From NCBI GenBank assembly GCA_037178625.1, contig CM074142.1:620001-684000 (forward strand): a DNA stretch of 64,000 bases. Reading direction: 5' to 3'. Positions 31,901-44,102 of the stretch are shown piece after piece. The notes beneath the pieces are model-generated. The model did no database searches. It saw only the letters and a program-made list of their open reading frames with translations, and was not told where the DNA came from. A program made the position numbers and the translations under genes. This stretch comes from Skeletonema tropicum (Eukaryota; Bacillariophyta; Thalassiosirophyceae; Thalassiosirales; Thalassiosiraceae). Numbering within the stretch: position 1 is the first letter of the stretch; each line of letters begins with the position of its first letter.

Positions 31901-34900
31901 ATTCCAAACCATCAAATCGTGATCAAACCAAATAGCAAAAGCTCCGCCGACATCAATGGTGTCCAAACCTTGGTCAAGATGTCCCTAAACATGATGACAA
32001 GCAAGAGGCTCATCAGCATTCAAGAGGCTGTGCACGAGATAGATCGACTGAGTTTAACACTGTGTTCGGATGTTATCACCTACGTTTCGATACAAAACTG
32101 TCTGAAACTGCGAAAATCCTCCGACCCAAAGCCAAAAGATCTAGTGTATTGCTACGCAACACGTGATGAAAAACACAACAGATTTTCATTGGACGAGTAT
32201 TTCTATAAGGTTTGGTGCAAGAAAAACTTCATGATCGACCCTGATAGCGATCGGGAATGTAACAGGATCCTACTCCCAAGAGGTCTCAACTGCAGACCAC
32301 GATACCCTATCGACTTCGATTACGCACGAGGGATGTTAATCATGCACAAACCGTGGAGTTTCAAGAATCCATTATGTACCAGAGACAAACAACGGACAAT
32401 TGACACTTTCAAACAAATGCTCGACACTAGAGTTGTCCCTACAAATGTTGTGACCGAATATGAGCGAGCTGTAAGGTATGCTCACGAGAAGAGAATTGAG
32501 GTAGTGGCGAAGCAGGGCACTATTCAGGCAGATGTCAACATAGACGATCTCGATCCAGAAGACGCGGAACAATTCCTGAACTGGTTCCATTCCAGCCAGT
32601 TAACTGACATGAGGACCAACCCGATCCTTGCGGAAAACATGACAGTGGACATAGGATTGAACCACGATTGGTCGGCGAGCTTCTTCCAGGGAGAAAGGGA
32701 CATAACAATTCCTGGGGAGGAGTACACGATCATAATTAGGGATCATGCTACCAAGGTACTAAATGATGAGAATGATCCAACTGATATTCCCACAAAATCA
32801 GATGGTACAAAGTATGACATCAACGACCTATCCGACGAACAACGAATGATAGTGCTCGCGACGGTCGATACAGTTGTCAAGTTCCTAGAGAACGACGAAG
32901 ACTACAAGCCGCTGCGAGCCACCATTACTGGCATGGGCGGATGTGGAAAGTCACATGTCATAAGCACTATCATATCCATCATAAGAGAAATGACCGACGT
33001 GAACAACACAGTCCAAGTTGCCGCACCGTCTGGCAGTGCTGCTTATAATGTCAAGGGCTGCACGCTGCATTCCCTTCTTGGTATTAACGTGCAGGTGCCA
33101 TGGGCATCTTTGAATGTTGAAAGGAAGAAAGAGCTTCAAAAGAAGCTCAAAGAACTTCTTGTCTTGATGGTCGACGAGAGAAGCATGATGAATTCACAAG
33201 TGACATATGGAGCTGAACAGCACGTTCGAGAATGCGCATTTTACGGACACAATAACACGGAGCGGTGGGGTGGTGTTCCTGTTGTACTGTTGTTCGGTGA
33301 CGATTTCCAATTGCCACCAACGGACAAGAATGGAGCCATAAGCGGATATGACAAGTATCACAATAACCAGAGACCCCAATCAATGACTGCAAGAAGCAAG
33401 AACAACCAGGTATGCGAGTACGAAGGTTGTTACATTCTTACTGTCATGATGGTAGATAATGTGTTCAAATTGACTCGAAACTTCAGGACACAAGACAAGG
33501 ACGACTGCGAATTGATGAACAGAATGAGAGTGGGCGATCAAACAAAGGAGGACGCACGTCGTTTGATCAACTTGCATTTAAGCTACTATTCCTCCAAGTT
33601 CAGAGACACTATCGAGGACGATCCAAAAACATTGCATGCCTACACAAAACGGGAGGAAATGAATAAGCAAAATGTCAAAATGCTCGTAAAAACACAGAAA
33701 CGGCTGTCAGTACCGGTAGCACGGCTCAGATGCCAATTCAAGAGCAACATGGTTGGCAATCCCACTGTGTACCAGTCGCATTTCTTCGGCAAAAAGATGT
33801 TGTACACTTTAGACGTTTCCGTTGGTGTGCACGTGTGCCTGGAGACAGCGAACATTGATCCGAACTCTGGCCTGTACGTTGGAGCGATTGGGAAGGTGAT
33901 TGACATCGTTTATGACGAGCAGCACTCCGTAGGACCAAACACAAATGGTGTTGAATCCCTCCCAAAGTATATAGTCGTTGATTTCCCATACTTCAAACCG
34001 CGGCAAGGCATTGAACCCTGGGACAAAAAGAATCCAACGGTGAGTGAATGTAGAAATGTATGCTTGAATTCGAAATATAGCATGGCACTAATCAATCATC
34101 CCTCTTTACACAAATTTGCAATCACTCCACTCCACCACTCCACTCAGCACGTGCCAATACCACCCTACACTCACATCTGCAACAAGGGATGCTGTACTGC
34201 CACGTTCATGCCCCTGCAAATTGCATTCGCAATCACAATACACCGCTGCCAGGGCATGGAGGCCGGGTTCGGCAAGGACGATCGATGGAATCGCATGGTG
34301 ATAGATCCGTCAGATGAGCTCTGGGAGAGAAGCCAGTGCCTTGTGTAATAGTCAAGTAGCATACTACCTTTAGGTACGTATGTATCTGTGACCATACGGA
34401 TACGTGCTCGCTAAGCTATCGCTTATCGGGATCTCCATGCCTGACGCATGCCGCTCTGGATTCTGACTACGTGGAAGTAGTCAGCCTCGTGAATCGTTAC
34501 TAAGGTTCTACGTCTTGGAATTAGTACGATTCTGTCCTGTAGCTCTGAGCCCCTCATCTTCCATGAGCAAGCTCAACCGCTAGCAGCAGCTCTCTCCTTC
34601 GAAGAGCACACAACTACTCCAAATACGTAAATTAATACTGTATTCATCGTCGTTGTCATTACACATCTATTAGCCTGTGTCATTGTCATTACACATCTAT
34701 TAGCCTGTGTCACCTTGGGACAGGATACGTTGCTACCAGCAGGGGCAAAACACTTGGTTCCAAAAATGTTATGCACCCGACGGATAGTGCCATTTATTGG
34801 ACAGGGCCGAGCGTGTCTGTAGAACGGTTACACAATTGCAAGACGAACCAAGATGGCCAACTCTGCAAACTCTTCAAGAAACGGGACAAATGGGTCAAGT

Positions 34901-35115
34901 ACCTTGACGGCAAGGCAGAAGAAACCAAGACAAGATACAACAAAAGAAAGCTTGATGAAATGACGAAAACAACTTATCAAAAGGCAGTGAGTGGTACTTT
35001 AATAAAGAATAGAGAGGACCTGACGAACCGCATCACCGAAATCATAACCAGCCCAAACAAAAAATGGAAAGAAACGAAGAAAGAATACCAATTGCCACGC
35101 GATTATTTTGCCTAG
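28979..35115 (+). CDS. Helitron-type Rep/helicase (DUF6570, HUH Rep, PIF1 helicase), multi-exon, interrupted by a solo LTR
   Basis: Exons: about 28977-30333, 30440-31804, 31936-34039, 34148-34343, then 34718-35115 after the LTR. Introns 30334-30439, 31805-31935 and 34040-34147 all keep frame and use GT-AG. Exon 1 has the DUF6570 zinc pairs (CSVCLENK, CETCKKKN) and LTMAEQLLIRRCSPF. Exon 2 has the Rep domain: WARVEFAPGRGQIHLHLLG with the His-x-His pair, and the tyrosine motif CKYVVAYASKK. Exon 3 has Walker A GMGGCGKS, VDERSMM, GDDFQLPP and FKLTRNFRTQ. Exon 4 has AITIHRCQGMEAGF. The final part reads LGTGYVATSRGKTLGSKN to YQLPRDYFA. No ATG opens exon 1. Rolling-circle transposition would be its function; the LTR insertion truncates it after DELWERSQCL. 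Confidence 0.85.
34344..34712. repeat. Solo LTR inside the helicase gene
   Basis: 369 bp from TGTAATAGTC to CTGTGTCA, flanked by CCTTG at 34339-34343 and 34713-34717. Removing it with one CCTTG restores SQCLGTGYVATS. The last 60 bp are two tandem copies of about 30 bp (GTCATTACACATCTATTAGC plus CTGTGTCA). No internal region remains, so it arose by LTR-LTR recombination. Confidence 0.85.
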
Positions 35116-35565
35116 TGGACGATACAATGCGATATTCACAACTTGCATGGAAAATAAATTTGTCTTCAAGACAAATTTATTATCAATCGCGGCAACATGA
35201 CAAATTAACGACAATCAATAAAGGATACAACAAAGGGAGAATATTTCTCGTGATGAAGAAACATGTCACCTATAATGACAATGTACCTGTATTTCTTTCT
35301 GCAAATGATGGTATCCTGGACAGATATAGCCAATCAATTTCTGTAACAAGCGCCTTAAAGCCAGGTACTTCTTGCTTTCTACGTAGGAACAAGTACAAAT
35401 CCTACAGCGGTATGGTCTACAGAGCCTCTACGTGTCCAGCAGGTAAACTTTCTCACTAAACAGCTACTATACTGATTCCTACCAAGATCCCTGTAGAAAA
35501 AAGTTTGGAAAAAAATGGAGAATTTGTGACCATAAGGGGTTGGGCACCTCCCGGCCCCGTTATCA

Positions 35566-35649
35566 ACACTTCACTGCGCTTGTTTCGACCCGGGGCCCCG
35601 AGGGCCGACACTTCACTGCGCTTGTTTCGACCCGGGGCCCCGAGGGCCG
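35566..35649. repeat. Two 42-bp tandem repeats at the right end of the composite
   Basis: Each unit starts ACACTTCACTGCGC and ends GGGGCCCCGAGGGCCG, so the terminal repeat itself is duplicated at this end. The left end has one. Confidence 0.85.
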
Positions 35650-35651
35650 AT
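35634..35651. repeat. Right terminal inverted repeat of the composite
   Basis: Complement of 24347-24364. Next base pairs are AATGCATGCG. Confidence 0.75.
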
Positions 35652-35917
35652 AATGCATGCGATCGAATAAGCCGATTAGTGAATTTAGTAGTTGTGCAAA
35701 CAAGTGTGGTCAACATCATTAACCAGAAGATGCCCAGGGGATAATGAAAAAAATCTCACAAAAATGGCGAAGATGACGACGGCGCACTCCGACACCCCAC
35801 CCTTCCCTTTCCCGTTCTCGTGCCAATGCCAATAAATAAGACTGTAACTACTCGGAAACGATCATCAATAGACTATTGTAGCGGTAACTCACCTCTTTTA
35901 TTGATGTCATTGCTGCA
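35652..35917. other. Spacer downstream of the composite
   Basis: No supported gene. Contains the likely promoter of the DUF707-like gene at 35918. Confidence 0.5.
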
Positions 35918-37222
35918 ATGGAGCCTCCAGGAATAACACAAGAAGCAGTTGCAGCAGCGCCACCGAAGAATCGGAGACGTGGAAGAGGAGCCAGGTTGGT
36001 CGAGTTTACCTTCATTTTCACTTTCATATACACTGTTTTATCAGTGTGCAAACTGGAGCCCATTGCCCGTAATTCAGTGCAAGATCACTATGAAAAGATT
36101 GATCAGCCCGCACTGTTGCGTAGACCAGTCAACGAAATCAGCATAATACGGGTAATCATAATACGTACAGTTTCCTTATCAGAAGTTCCTATCGTCCAGC
36201 ATGATCTGAGATATGTGCAATCATTTTACCATGGGGAAACACACAAACATCTCCTGAAAGAGGCCACCCAGTAATGTGATCCCTTAAAGAACGGAACGAC
36301 TTTGAGTCCATACGAAAAGGAAGGGGGCAGGAGCCAATTTTTTCCAAATTATATATTATGCAACAAAAGTCAAGAAAACGATAATTATATTTCTGTTCAT
36401 GCCGACTTCATGTTATTTGCTTTGTCTCCGGAGATTGCTGCACAACTGACTGATGCTTTAGGAACCAACCAAACTGAAGAAACAACGGCATCATCTCGGG
36501 AAGTTGATGTAAATATTATTGACGTCTCATCTGCACCCAAGAAGTTATGGAACTGGATACTGCACGCAAATAGTGAATCCCTTGAAGAGTATGAATATGT
36601 TTGGTTTATTGATGGAGATATACCGCTCACTTCTCTGAATTGGCATGCATTCTTCATGCAAGTAAGAATCATGAAACCAAAGATTTCGCAACCTGCATCC
36701 ATCAATGATAGGGGTTCTGGCTCGGTTTTCAAAACACTGACTCATCAGCGAGATCCAAGAATAATTGCAGCTGAAGTGCCAATCATTGAAGTGCAGGCAC
36801 CTCTCATTGAAGTACAGACATGGTTGAAATACAGTCAGTTTATCCAGGAACAACCAGAGCTCATCAGGAGCATTTTTGTTGGCGGTGAGAATTGCTTCGA
36901 CATGGGGTGGTGTCATTTTGCCAAGAGCAATATGACAGGGAGGCAACAGCACGGTATCATGTGGGACAAAGATATATCATTCCAAAATGATCAGACTTCT
37001 CTATTCGATGGAGCAAACTCAAGTTTTTTTGGCCGATCTTGCATAGTCTTCTATCAAACTCCAATTGTTCATATATCCAAGAAGGCGCGAAAGACGAATG
37101 GAGACTCTTTGCAAGCAGGAAAGGCTATGTGTGACTTCTTTAGAGGAGAAAAGGGTGTCATTGATAAGTCTGGACTGCACAAAGTAAATGAGCTATTCAA
37201 TTATGAACCAATAAACAACTAA
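35918..37222 (+). CDS. DUF707-like type II membrane protein, one in-frame stop or a 36-bp intron
   Basis: The ATG at 35918 gives MEPPGITQEAVAAAPPKNRR, basic, then a hydrophobic anchor VEFTFIFTFIYTVLSVC at about 30-45, consistent with a Golgi type II protein. The frame meets TAA at 36272-36274 and continues in the same frame to 37222. The later part has FIDGDIPLTSLNWHAF and IMKPKISQPAS, recalling the DUF707 pattern (acidic DxD, then ISQPA), and later ENCFDMGWCHF. GT at 36271 and AG at 36305-36306 would remove 36 bp in frame, giving EATHPYEKEGG, but this is shorter than other introns here. Otherwise the gene is nonsense-mutated. DUF707 has no proven reaction; a glycosyltransferase-like role is inference. 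Confidence 0.5.
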
Positions 37223-37439
37223 AGCTAAAGTGGAAGGCACTTGATCATTCACATGGTTGATAAGTATGCGTGCTCTTAGGTTTAGGTAAACAAGTGTAGT
37301 TACGCAGAGTTTTGAACCAATTGTTCCTCTATTTCGGTGCTTTGCCAAGGAAAGCCCGGTGCTTCGGTGCTTGCTTTGCCAAGGAAAGAATGTATGATAA
37401 AAGCCTAACTTGCTTCTAGCTAAAAGGAGGTTCTCTATT

Positions 37440-37790
37440 TTCACTTCTGTCTTGCAGCCATGTCTCCAAGAGAGAAGGATCAAGCCAAAGAGAAGGATGC
37501 TTTGCGCATACTTAAGAAGCGTAGGGCAGCCATATCTCCAGAACCAGAAGAAGGAGAGAAGGCTCAAAAACAAAGAGAAGAATGCTCTTGCACATAAGAA
37601 GCGTAGGTCAGCCATGTCTCCAGAAGAAAAGGCTCGAGCCAATCAGATGCATGCTGAAGAAGAAAGCAAGCATAGGGCAGCCATTTCTCCAGGCTAGAAG
37701 CAGAATATTCTTGCACATAAAAAGCGTAGGTCAGCCAAATCTCCAGCTCAAGTCAATCAGAAGGATGCTCTTGCTCACAAAACAGGCATG
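37440..37790 (+). repeat. Degenerate repeats coding a basic Ser-Pro-Glu peptide, broken frame
   Basis: Units of roughly 75-90 bp repeat with cores GCGTAGGTCAGCCATGTCTC and variants at about 37450, 37520, 37605, 37670 and 37725. In their best frames they read KKRRSAMSPEEKARA-like peptides. The frame shifts between units and a stop follows ISPG. TTGCAG at 37454-37459 could be a splice acceptor for MSPREKDQAKEKD. Nothing further is recognised. Confidence 0.4.
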
Positions 37791-37940
37791 GACCCAACCA
37801 AAAGGAGATATAAGATATATTAGCTTCAGCTATCAACAAACATTTCTTCAAACGCTTCTTTCAATACATAACACTTTCCACAAACATTGTAAAAGTTGAA
37901 TGTCTAAGAACGTTTGTATTAGATGTCAAAAATGAATAAT

Positions 37941-40900
37941 CTATGCATCGGCCCATTTTTCATCCATCCAGGCGGGTGACACAAGTAAAACAGTTCTTCT
38001 CTGCTGACGTTTCAGACCGGCTGAGTCTTCCAAAGAGATCAGCCTTTCATGTATCCTAGTAGCACATTTTGGATCAGCAAAGATCGAACGAGGGAGTGTG
38101 GCTGTCCACTCCAATGATTTATGCCTTTTCAATTCGCATAAAACGTGTGTCACTCCATTATGTAAATGCGGAGTAACAATAGCTCCCATTGCGGTTGCAA
38201 GCGGTAATGACGCAGCTACTGCACCATTCTTGATTTCAGATGCATCCTCCCAACGAATGGACTCGTTGTCTGTGCCATCCTCCTTTTTGGCATCAGCTTC
38301 TTCCTCAAAGCCAAGATCCTCGAATAGATCAGGGTACAAAGTGCAAAGTAAAGCGCCTGTGTTTTGCACATCTGTTTGATATGGCCAAAGTTTCTGTGCT
38401 CTGCCACGAAATACCCAACGCTCAGATTCATTGAAATCCTTCATCGCATGGGTTTGCCATGGCACAATCTTCGATGGCATTTCTTCCTGTTTGCTTGCTC
38501 GCTGTCTTCCGACCTCCTCTAGAGCTCGTTCAAAGTCGATGTCATTGCAAATGTCATGTATTCGAAGCCCAAAGTCATCTTCGGTTTTCTTCAGATTTGC
38601 TTTGGCTGACGATGCCATTACTAAAAAGTCAGAATGCCGAGGCGTTGCCATACCTGGGCACTTCTCCTTGATCGACTTGCGAAAACCAGAAGATTCATCC
38701 TTGAGTCGTGAAAGGAATTTGGTAACGAGGGAGTAGACAAAGGTCCATTTCAATACACCGCCTATTTCAAAAAGGCGGCGAGTAACTGCATCAGCCATGG
38801 ATGTGCTTTGTTTGATTTTTTCTTCATCTGTACTCTCCATAAGCATGCGCTTGTTTGCTACTTTTGCGTCCGTTGATGAGCCTCCCAAGATAAAATCGGT
38901 CCGTATGTTTGCATCTAGAATACATGTCCCGCCATGAGACTTGATAAACGTCACTACGTCCTTGTGCGTTTTCACCTTTTTGGCCGCTTCGGCCCAGCCA
39001 TGCTCTTTTGCCTCGGCCGCTACAAACACATCATCTTCCAGGCAATATCTTCCCGGCATTACATCGAATACATATCCCTCTAAAACAAGAGATTGGATAG
39101 TCTCGACTGTTGGAATTGACATTGCCTTGACTGCATTAACTTCTTTTCTAGAGTTTGTTCTCTTCTTTTGTTTGCCGCTACTCTCGTATTCCTTCTGCGT
39201 GAGAAACCTTGATGTTAAAACTTCAGCTTGGGATCCAAACTCAACATCACGCCCTTGGTCCTCTGTTTCTTCAAAAATTTGCAGAAGCTCCTTGAACTCG
39301 GCAACTTGGTCGTGTGGCTTAGGGCCGTCAAACCCCTCAGCTCGTACTTTCTTTACTCTAGGGAATCGCAGTGAAAGCCCAGCAGAAAAGCTCTCTGATG
39401 CAATGATTTCTGCTGCATTGAGTCTAAGTTAGAGGCAGAACCGAAACAGTAATCGAGAGTGAGCGCTAAAGTACATAGACAATATGCAGCAAACGACGCT
39501 GACAAACAACTTACGTTACAACAAAGGAGTCTTCTGGTTTGATCCATATGTCAGGTACATATTGCGGCTTTACTTCCAGCCATCCAAATCTCCGTGAACG
39601 TCTCTCTGGAAAGAGCGAGATGAGACAAAGTCAGGCCAGCATTTATCTTCTACAGTAAACCATTTTCCCATATTCATTTCATTGTAATTATCAGCTTTCC
39701 TGAATCCAGTACATTGAGCCAGTATCTTTTCCGCATCTTTTCTGTTAAAGTTCACTTGGCACAGAGTCAGGTATCTAATGTGCATTGCAATAGAAAAGGA
39801 AAACCGCGAGTGAGTATTGGATAAAAAGCTAACAATCTGCTAACTAGAGATATACTCACTGTGGAGGACCCTCTCGTGTCATGCCCCATGTGCCCTGGTC
39901 ATCAATACAACCAACCAAGATACTGTCAATCATTCCTGATCTCGTCAGACCTGCCGCATATCTTCCGCCAAGAACAATCGCATCAACATCCGAAACTACA
40001 CCAGATGCATCATAATCAGGCTTTATCTTCCACCAGTAGCCCATGCTTCTACTTTTGACTCCTAGGTAGTAAGGTGCTGCAAGATCTTTCAGCACAAGAC
40101 CTTCTTGTCCTCCGACTTCAACAATCTGATGGAAGCATCTTTCCAATTCAAGCGCTCTCTGCTTTTCAATATCTTCGTGAGTTCGTCCATCCATACGCTG
40201 CGTGTCAAACTTGAACGTATCCGAGGTTTTGTTCAGTGCGAGGTGGATTGAATCAAGTTCGCTTGGAGTTTTTCCATATTCTGATCCAGGTTCGGATAAA
40301 AAGTAGTCAGCAGCATCGACACTGCTGCCATCTGAGCGAACGATGATGCTCTTGATAGGTTCGACAGTGTTCTTCTGTGGTTCGATCAAGTTATATATGA
40401 TGCTCTTCCGTTGCATACAATCCAGATTGATGATGGATCCCTCCATTGCAAGTTCCTCCTTCGAAAGTAAATGACTTGATTTGGACAACAACTCAGCCAC
40501 GCCTGGGCCGGCAACATAAAGAACATCAAAAACACTGTACTTCAGCCATAACGTGCGGTCGTCAGCAGCCAGAGGGTTGTTCTGATTGCCAAATTGTTTG
40601 TCTCGCGCAATAGTCATTACATTGATTCCTAAATTTGTCAAGTTAGAGTGAGTCGAAATTCAAAATGAGTTTACACAAAACACTGCACACAAACAGTATA
40701 TAGCCCAACTTACCAGTTTCATTCTCGTGCACCTTCCAATCTCTATCATCACTTATCCCATCCCTTATATTGCGAGTTCGTTGCATTTCTGCAACTGCAC
40801 GATTGGCACCAAAGGGGACAGGTTTGTTTTCTTCAGTGTCCCAAGCCAACACTTCTCCATCAAGTATGACATCCACGTCATAACGCAATGCCTTGCGGAG

Positions 40901-42533
40901 ATATGGTCCTAGCGCAGGACTGTAAAGCGGACTGTACCACACATTATTTCTAGTCTGTATTGTAACCTCTCCTCGTTTGATGTGAATAAGGTCACGTTCT
41001 CCGTCCATCTTTATTTCGCAAGCAAATGCAGGATGAAGAATCGCCAAGCACGACTTTGATGGAGCCTCATCTGGAAGAATGTTATCAAGTTTGTGATGAC
41101 GATCGGCCACCTCTAAGTAAAAAGTGGGGATGAAATTGTGAGTGCGGTGACCAAAACATGACCCAGAACATGCATTTGAAGCAACTCTCTACATTGAATG
41201 ATACTCACTAACCTTTCAAGAATGTTTCAAATGATGTCCGTAGTGACAGCATTGGAGATATTGTCTGCTGCAACTTCGCTGGCAGAGCTGATCGTGTCAT
41301 CCAGTCTGCGCGACTACCCTCCATTGCATCTTCGGCGCTCTTCTCCAACTTTGCATTCAGGAGACGAAGATAGACGGGGTCACTCAATCGAGAGCACACA
41401 CTCTCCAATTTATTGTTCGAGTTGTACATTTCCATAGCATGTGGGTGCCAGTACCCTAGGATATCCCTCAAATTCAGTCCAATCTGAATGTTTTGTAGCA
41501 ATAGCCGCACAATCCATTTATGTTCCAATGGGCTCAAATTCTTATTGATCAGTCGTTCAATCAGCCGCACGTGCTTATCCTGCCTCTTTTCATTTTGCCG
41601 TCCTCCGGTAATAGCTCTTTCCAAATCCCTTCTCCATTTACTTTTTTCAGATACATCCTCTGTTGGCATGTGAAACCTAGTCTTAACAACGAACGCAACA
41701 ACATCCAGCCATTCATTGATTTCGCCAACAGTCAACTTTGATCCACTGCATGGCATCCTCTCCTTGAGCACATTTTCAATCACCAACGATATATCTCCCG
41801 CAGCTTGTTTTCCAGTCATGTTAGAATCTCTCCATTGCTCCATCGACCTGGCCAATCTTCCATCTCGTGGTAAATTCATCGCCTGTTTGTACGTTTGAAT
41901 AATCTTTGCCTCCTTCAACCCTGTGTGTGGCCGTGTACTATCACTAGCGGGAATGATCAATCGCAAATACGGATAGGGAGACCCACCCTCTAAGAATTGC
42001 AATAGTTGCTTTGGTAGCAAATATGCCAACTTTTCTTGTTTCGTTACTTTCCGTTTCCCTTTGCCCGAACGTTGTATCCATAATTGTTCGAGACGATCGC
42101 AGACACTTTTGAAAGGGATGGAGTTGGCCTTGGTGTAATCTGGTGGTGCCTCTACGTAGGTATCGAGAGTTTGGAATTGGACACCGTCGCCTAGGTCGCC
42201 TTGTTCGTCGTCGGTGGATTGGTCGTCATGATCTTCTATTTTGGTGGCGTTGACATCATCCATTTTATGTTCCTCTTCGTCAACTTTTAGATTGGCGCTG
42301 TCCACACGGTCCGGCAGTGGCGCCGGTGGCTGCTGATTGTTATTTCTAGCTATAAACTCAGATTCTGACGAGTAAAGCTTCCGCTTTCTGGTTGTATTGT
42401 TATCGTTGTCACATTCTTGTTTTGGTCGAGTAGTTGTGTTCTCATGCACAATCTTGTTATTCTCGATCCCTTCGAGAGCGGGATGCGGAGAGTTGTTCAG
42501 CACGAACGCTGTAGATCTTGATTGCTTTTCCAT
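37941..42533 (-). CDS. LIG4: ATP-dependent DNA ligase of the LIG4 type, five exons
   Basis: Exons on the minus strand: 42533-41213, 41112-40714, 40630-39860, 39774-39515, 39423-37941. Introns of 100, 83, 85 and 91 bp fit phase. Exon 1: disordered N-terminus, then the ligase N-domain (LEHKWIVRLLLQNIQIGLNL). Exon 2: motif I CEIKMDGERDLIH, with the adenylated Lys. Exon 3: VFDVLY, EGLVLKDL and WWKIKPDYD (motifs III-V). Exon 4 to 5: VPDIWIKPEDS, then AAEIIASESFS and LRFPRVKKVRAEGF (motif VI). C-terminus: BRCT-like segments (GGVLKWTFVYSLVTKF; LLVSPAWMDEKWAD). In exon 4 the frame must shift by one near 39620; a 49-bp GTAGAAG to CCAGAG intron would also fix it. Role: end joining of double-strand breaks with XRCC4-type partners. 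Confidence 0.88.
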
Positions 42534-42655
42534 ATTGATGTGGCCAAAATATAATTGTTGTGATCTTGTTGAGAGGTCTGCTAATACAATGCTGTCTGCC
42601 GAGTCATCATCACCATAGCTGGCTCTTCATCATCGTTGTGTTTGGTTTTGTTGTT

Positions 42656-43515
42656 GATTGTGGTGATGGACAGGCAAGCGGGTGTCCGGACTCTATCCCC
42701 ACTTTTCCGTTGTGGTGATGGACAGGCAAGCGGGTGTCCGGACTCTATCCCCACTTTTCCGTCATCCCCTGGTCTGAGCGAGCTTGCTTGCTGCCGCCCT
42801 GCCATTCTCTTTTGGTTGTTCGTGCAACCAATGCATTCATTGCATCGTGTGGGTTTTTCGCATCGGTTGTCTAGATAGTTTTAAGCGTCCCACTCCCCAC
42901 CCTTGACCAAACGGGCTCTCGAAAACATCCAAAAGATGTTCCCGTCTGCAACTGGGGTGTGGGTTCGCATCGTAGATTTAACCCACACAGTTTCGGCACC
43001 ACACCCACAGTCTGTCTGTTGTGTTTGATGAAAGGAACCTCCTCAAGTATCCCTTGAGTGCATGCAGAGAAGGACAGAGCGATGATGAGCAAGAACCGAG
43101 GTCCAGTCTATGACTTGATTGTGGTGATGGACAGGCAAGCGGGTGTCCGGACTCTATCCCCACTTTTCCGTCATCCCCTGGTCTGAGCGAGCTTGCTTGC
43201 TGCCGCCCTGCCATTCTCTTTTGGTTGTTCGTGCAACCAAAGCATTCATTGCATCGTGTGGGTTTTTCGCATCGGTTGTCTAGATAGTTTTAAGCGTCCC
43301 ACTCCCCACCCTTGACCAAACGGGCTCTCGAAAACATCCAAAAGATGTTCCCGTCTGCAACTGGGGTGTGGGTTCGCATCGTAGATTTAACCCCCACAGT
43401 TTCGGCACCACACCCACAGTCTGTCTGTTGTGTTTGATGAAAGGAACCTCCTCAAGTATCCCTTGAGTGCATGCAGAGAAGGACAGAGCGATGATGAGCA
43501 AGAACCGAGGTCCAG
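42656..43515. repeat. Tandem ~409-bp repeat, two units, with a local ~53-bp duplication
   Basis: Landmarks recur 409 bp apart: CATTCTCTTTTGG at 42803 and 43212; GGGCTCTCGAAAACATCC at 42913 and 43322. The sub-block GGTGATGGACAGGCAAGCGG is doubled at 42661 and 42714. No gene seen. Function unknown. Confidence 0.9.
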
Positions 43516-44102
43516 TCCATCCAATCTGAAGTACGATCTGCCATAGTAATTTAATACATTTGCTATTATTTCATTCTATGGATCATCGAGATTAATTTTC
43601 TGCACATCTAATAATGATGGAGTCATTGTCCTAATTCACTTCCTACCGGAACTAACTGGTTCCATTCTGAACCAATTAGATTGTAATTCACTTACTACAC
43701 TGGTTAAAATATGAACCAAAACGGTAACACTACACTGAACAATAATAATGCACTGGTACTAATCTGAACCAGTATATGGTAAATTTTCTTTCTATGAATG
43801 ATGGAGTCATTCCATCCAATCTGAAGTACGATCTGCCATAGTAATTTAATACATTTGCTATTATTTCATTCTATGGATCATCGACATTAATTTTCTGCAC
43901 ATCTAATAATGATGGAGTCATTGTCCTAATTCACTTCCTACCGGAACTAACCGGTTCCATTCTGAACCAATTAGATTGTAATTCACTTACTACACTGGTT
44001 AAAATATGAACCAAAACGGTAACACTACACTGAACAATAATAATGCACTGGTACTAATCTGAACCAGTATATGGTAAATTTTCTTTCTATGAATGATGGA
44101 GT
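43516..44102. repeat. Tandem ~295-bp AT-rich repeat, two units
   Basis: CCATCCAATCTGAAG starts both units; GGATCATCGA recurs 295 bp apart. Each unit contains several inverted GGTTC/GAACC pairs (ACTGGTTCC, TGAACCAATT, CTGGTTAA, TGAACCAGT) and two ATGATGGAGTCAT boxes. No CDS. Confidence 0.9.

Larger units (their letters stand above)
24347..35651. mobile_element. Helitron-like composite with inverted outer ends
   Basis: The outer ends are an 18-bp inverted repeat, ATCGGCCCTCGGGGCCCC (24347-24364) and its complement (35634-35651). Behind it lie several hundred bp of diverged inverted similarity (about 24390-24670 and 35280-35560, for example GGTAGGAATCAGTA and AAAGCAAGAAGTACCTG on the left, complementary on the right). 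The right half codes Rep and helicase. The left half has inverted, deleted copies of the same helicase. This looks like two Helitron-related copies head to head, 3' ends outward. The left flank ends in A before TCGG, the base context of classical Helitrons, but no CTRR end is seen. Confidence 0.65.

Noticed and set aside
35505..35744. 79-codon ORF with repeated RPGAPRADTSLRLF
   Set aside because: It is the translation of the 42-bp terminal tandem repeat.
42656..43515. CRISPR array
   Set aside because: Units are 409 bp with no short repeat-spacer pattern; the genome is eukaryotic.
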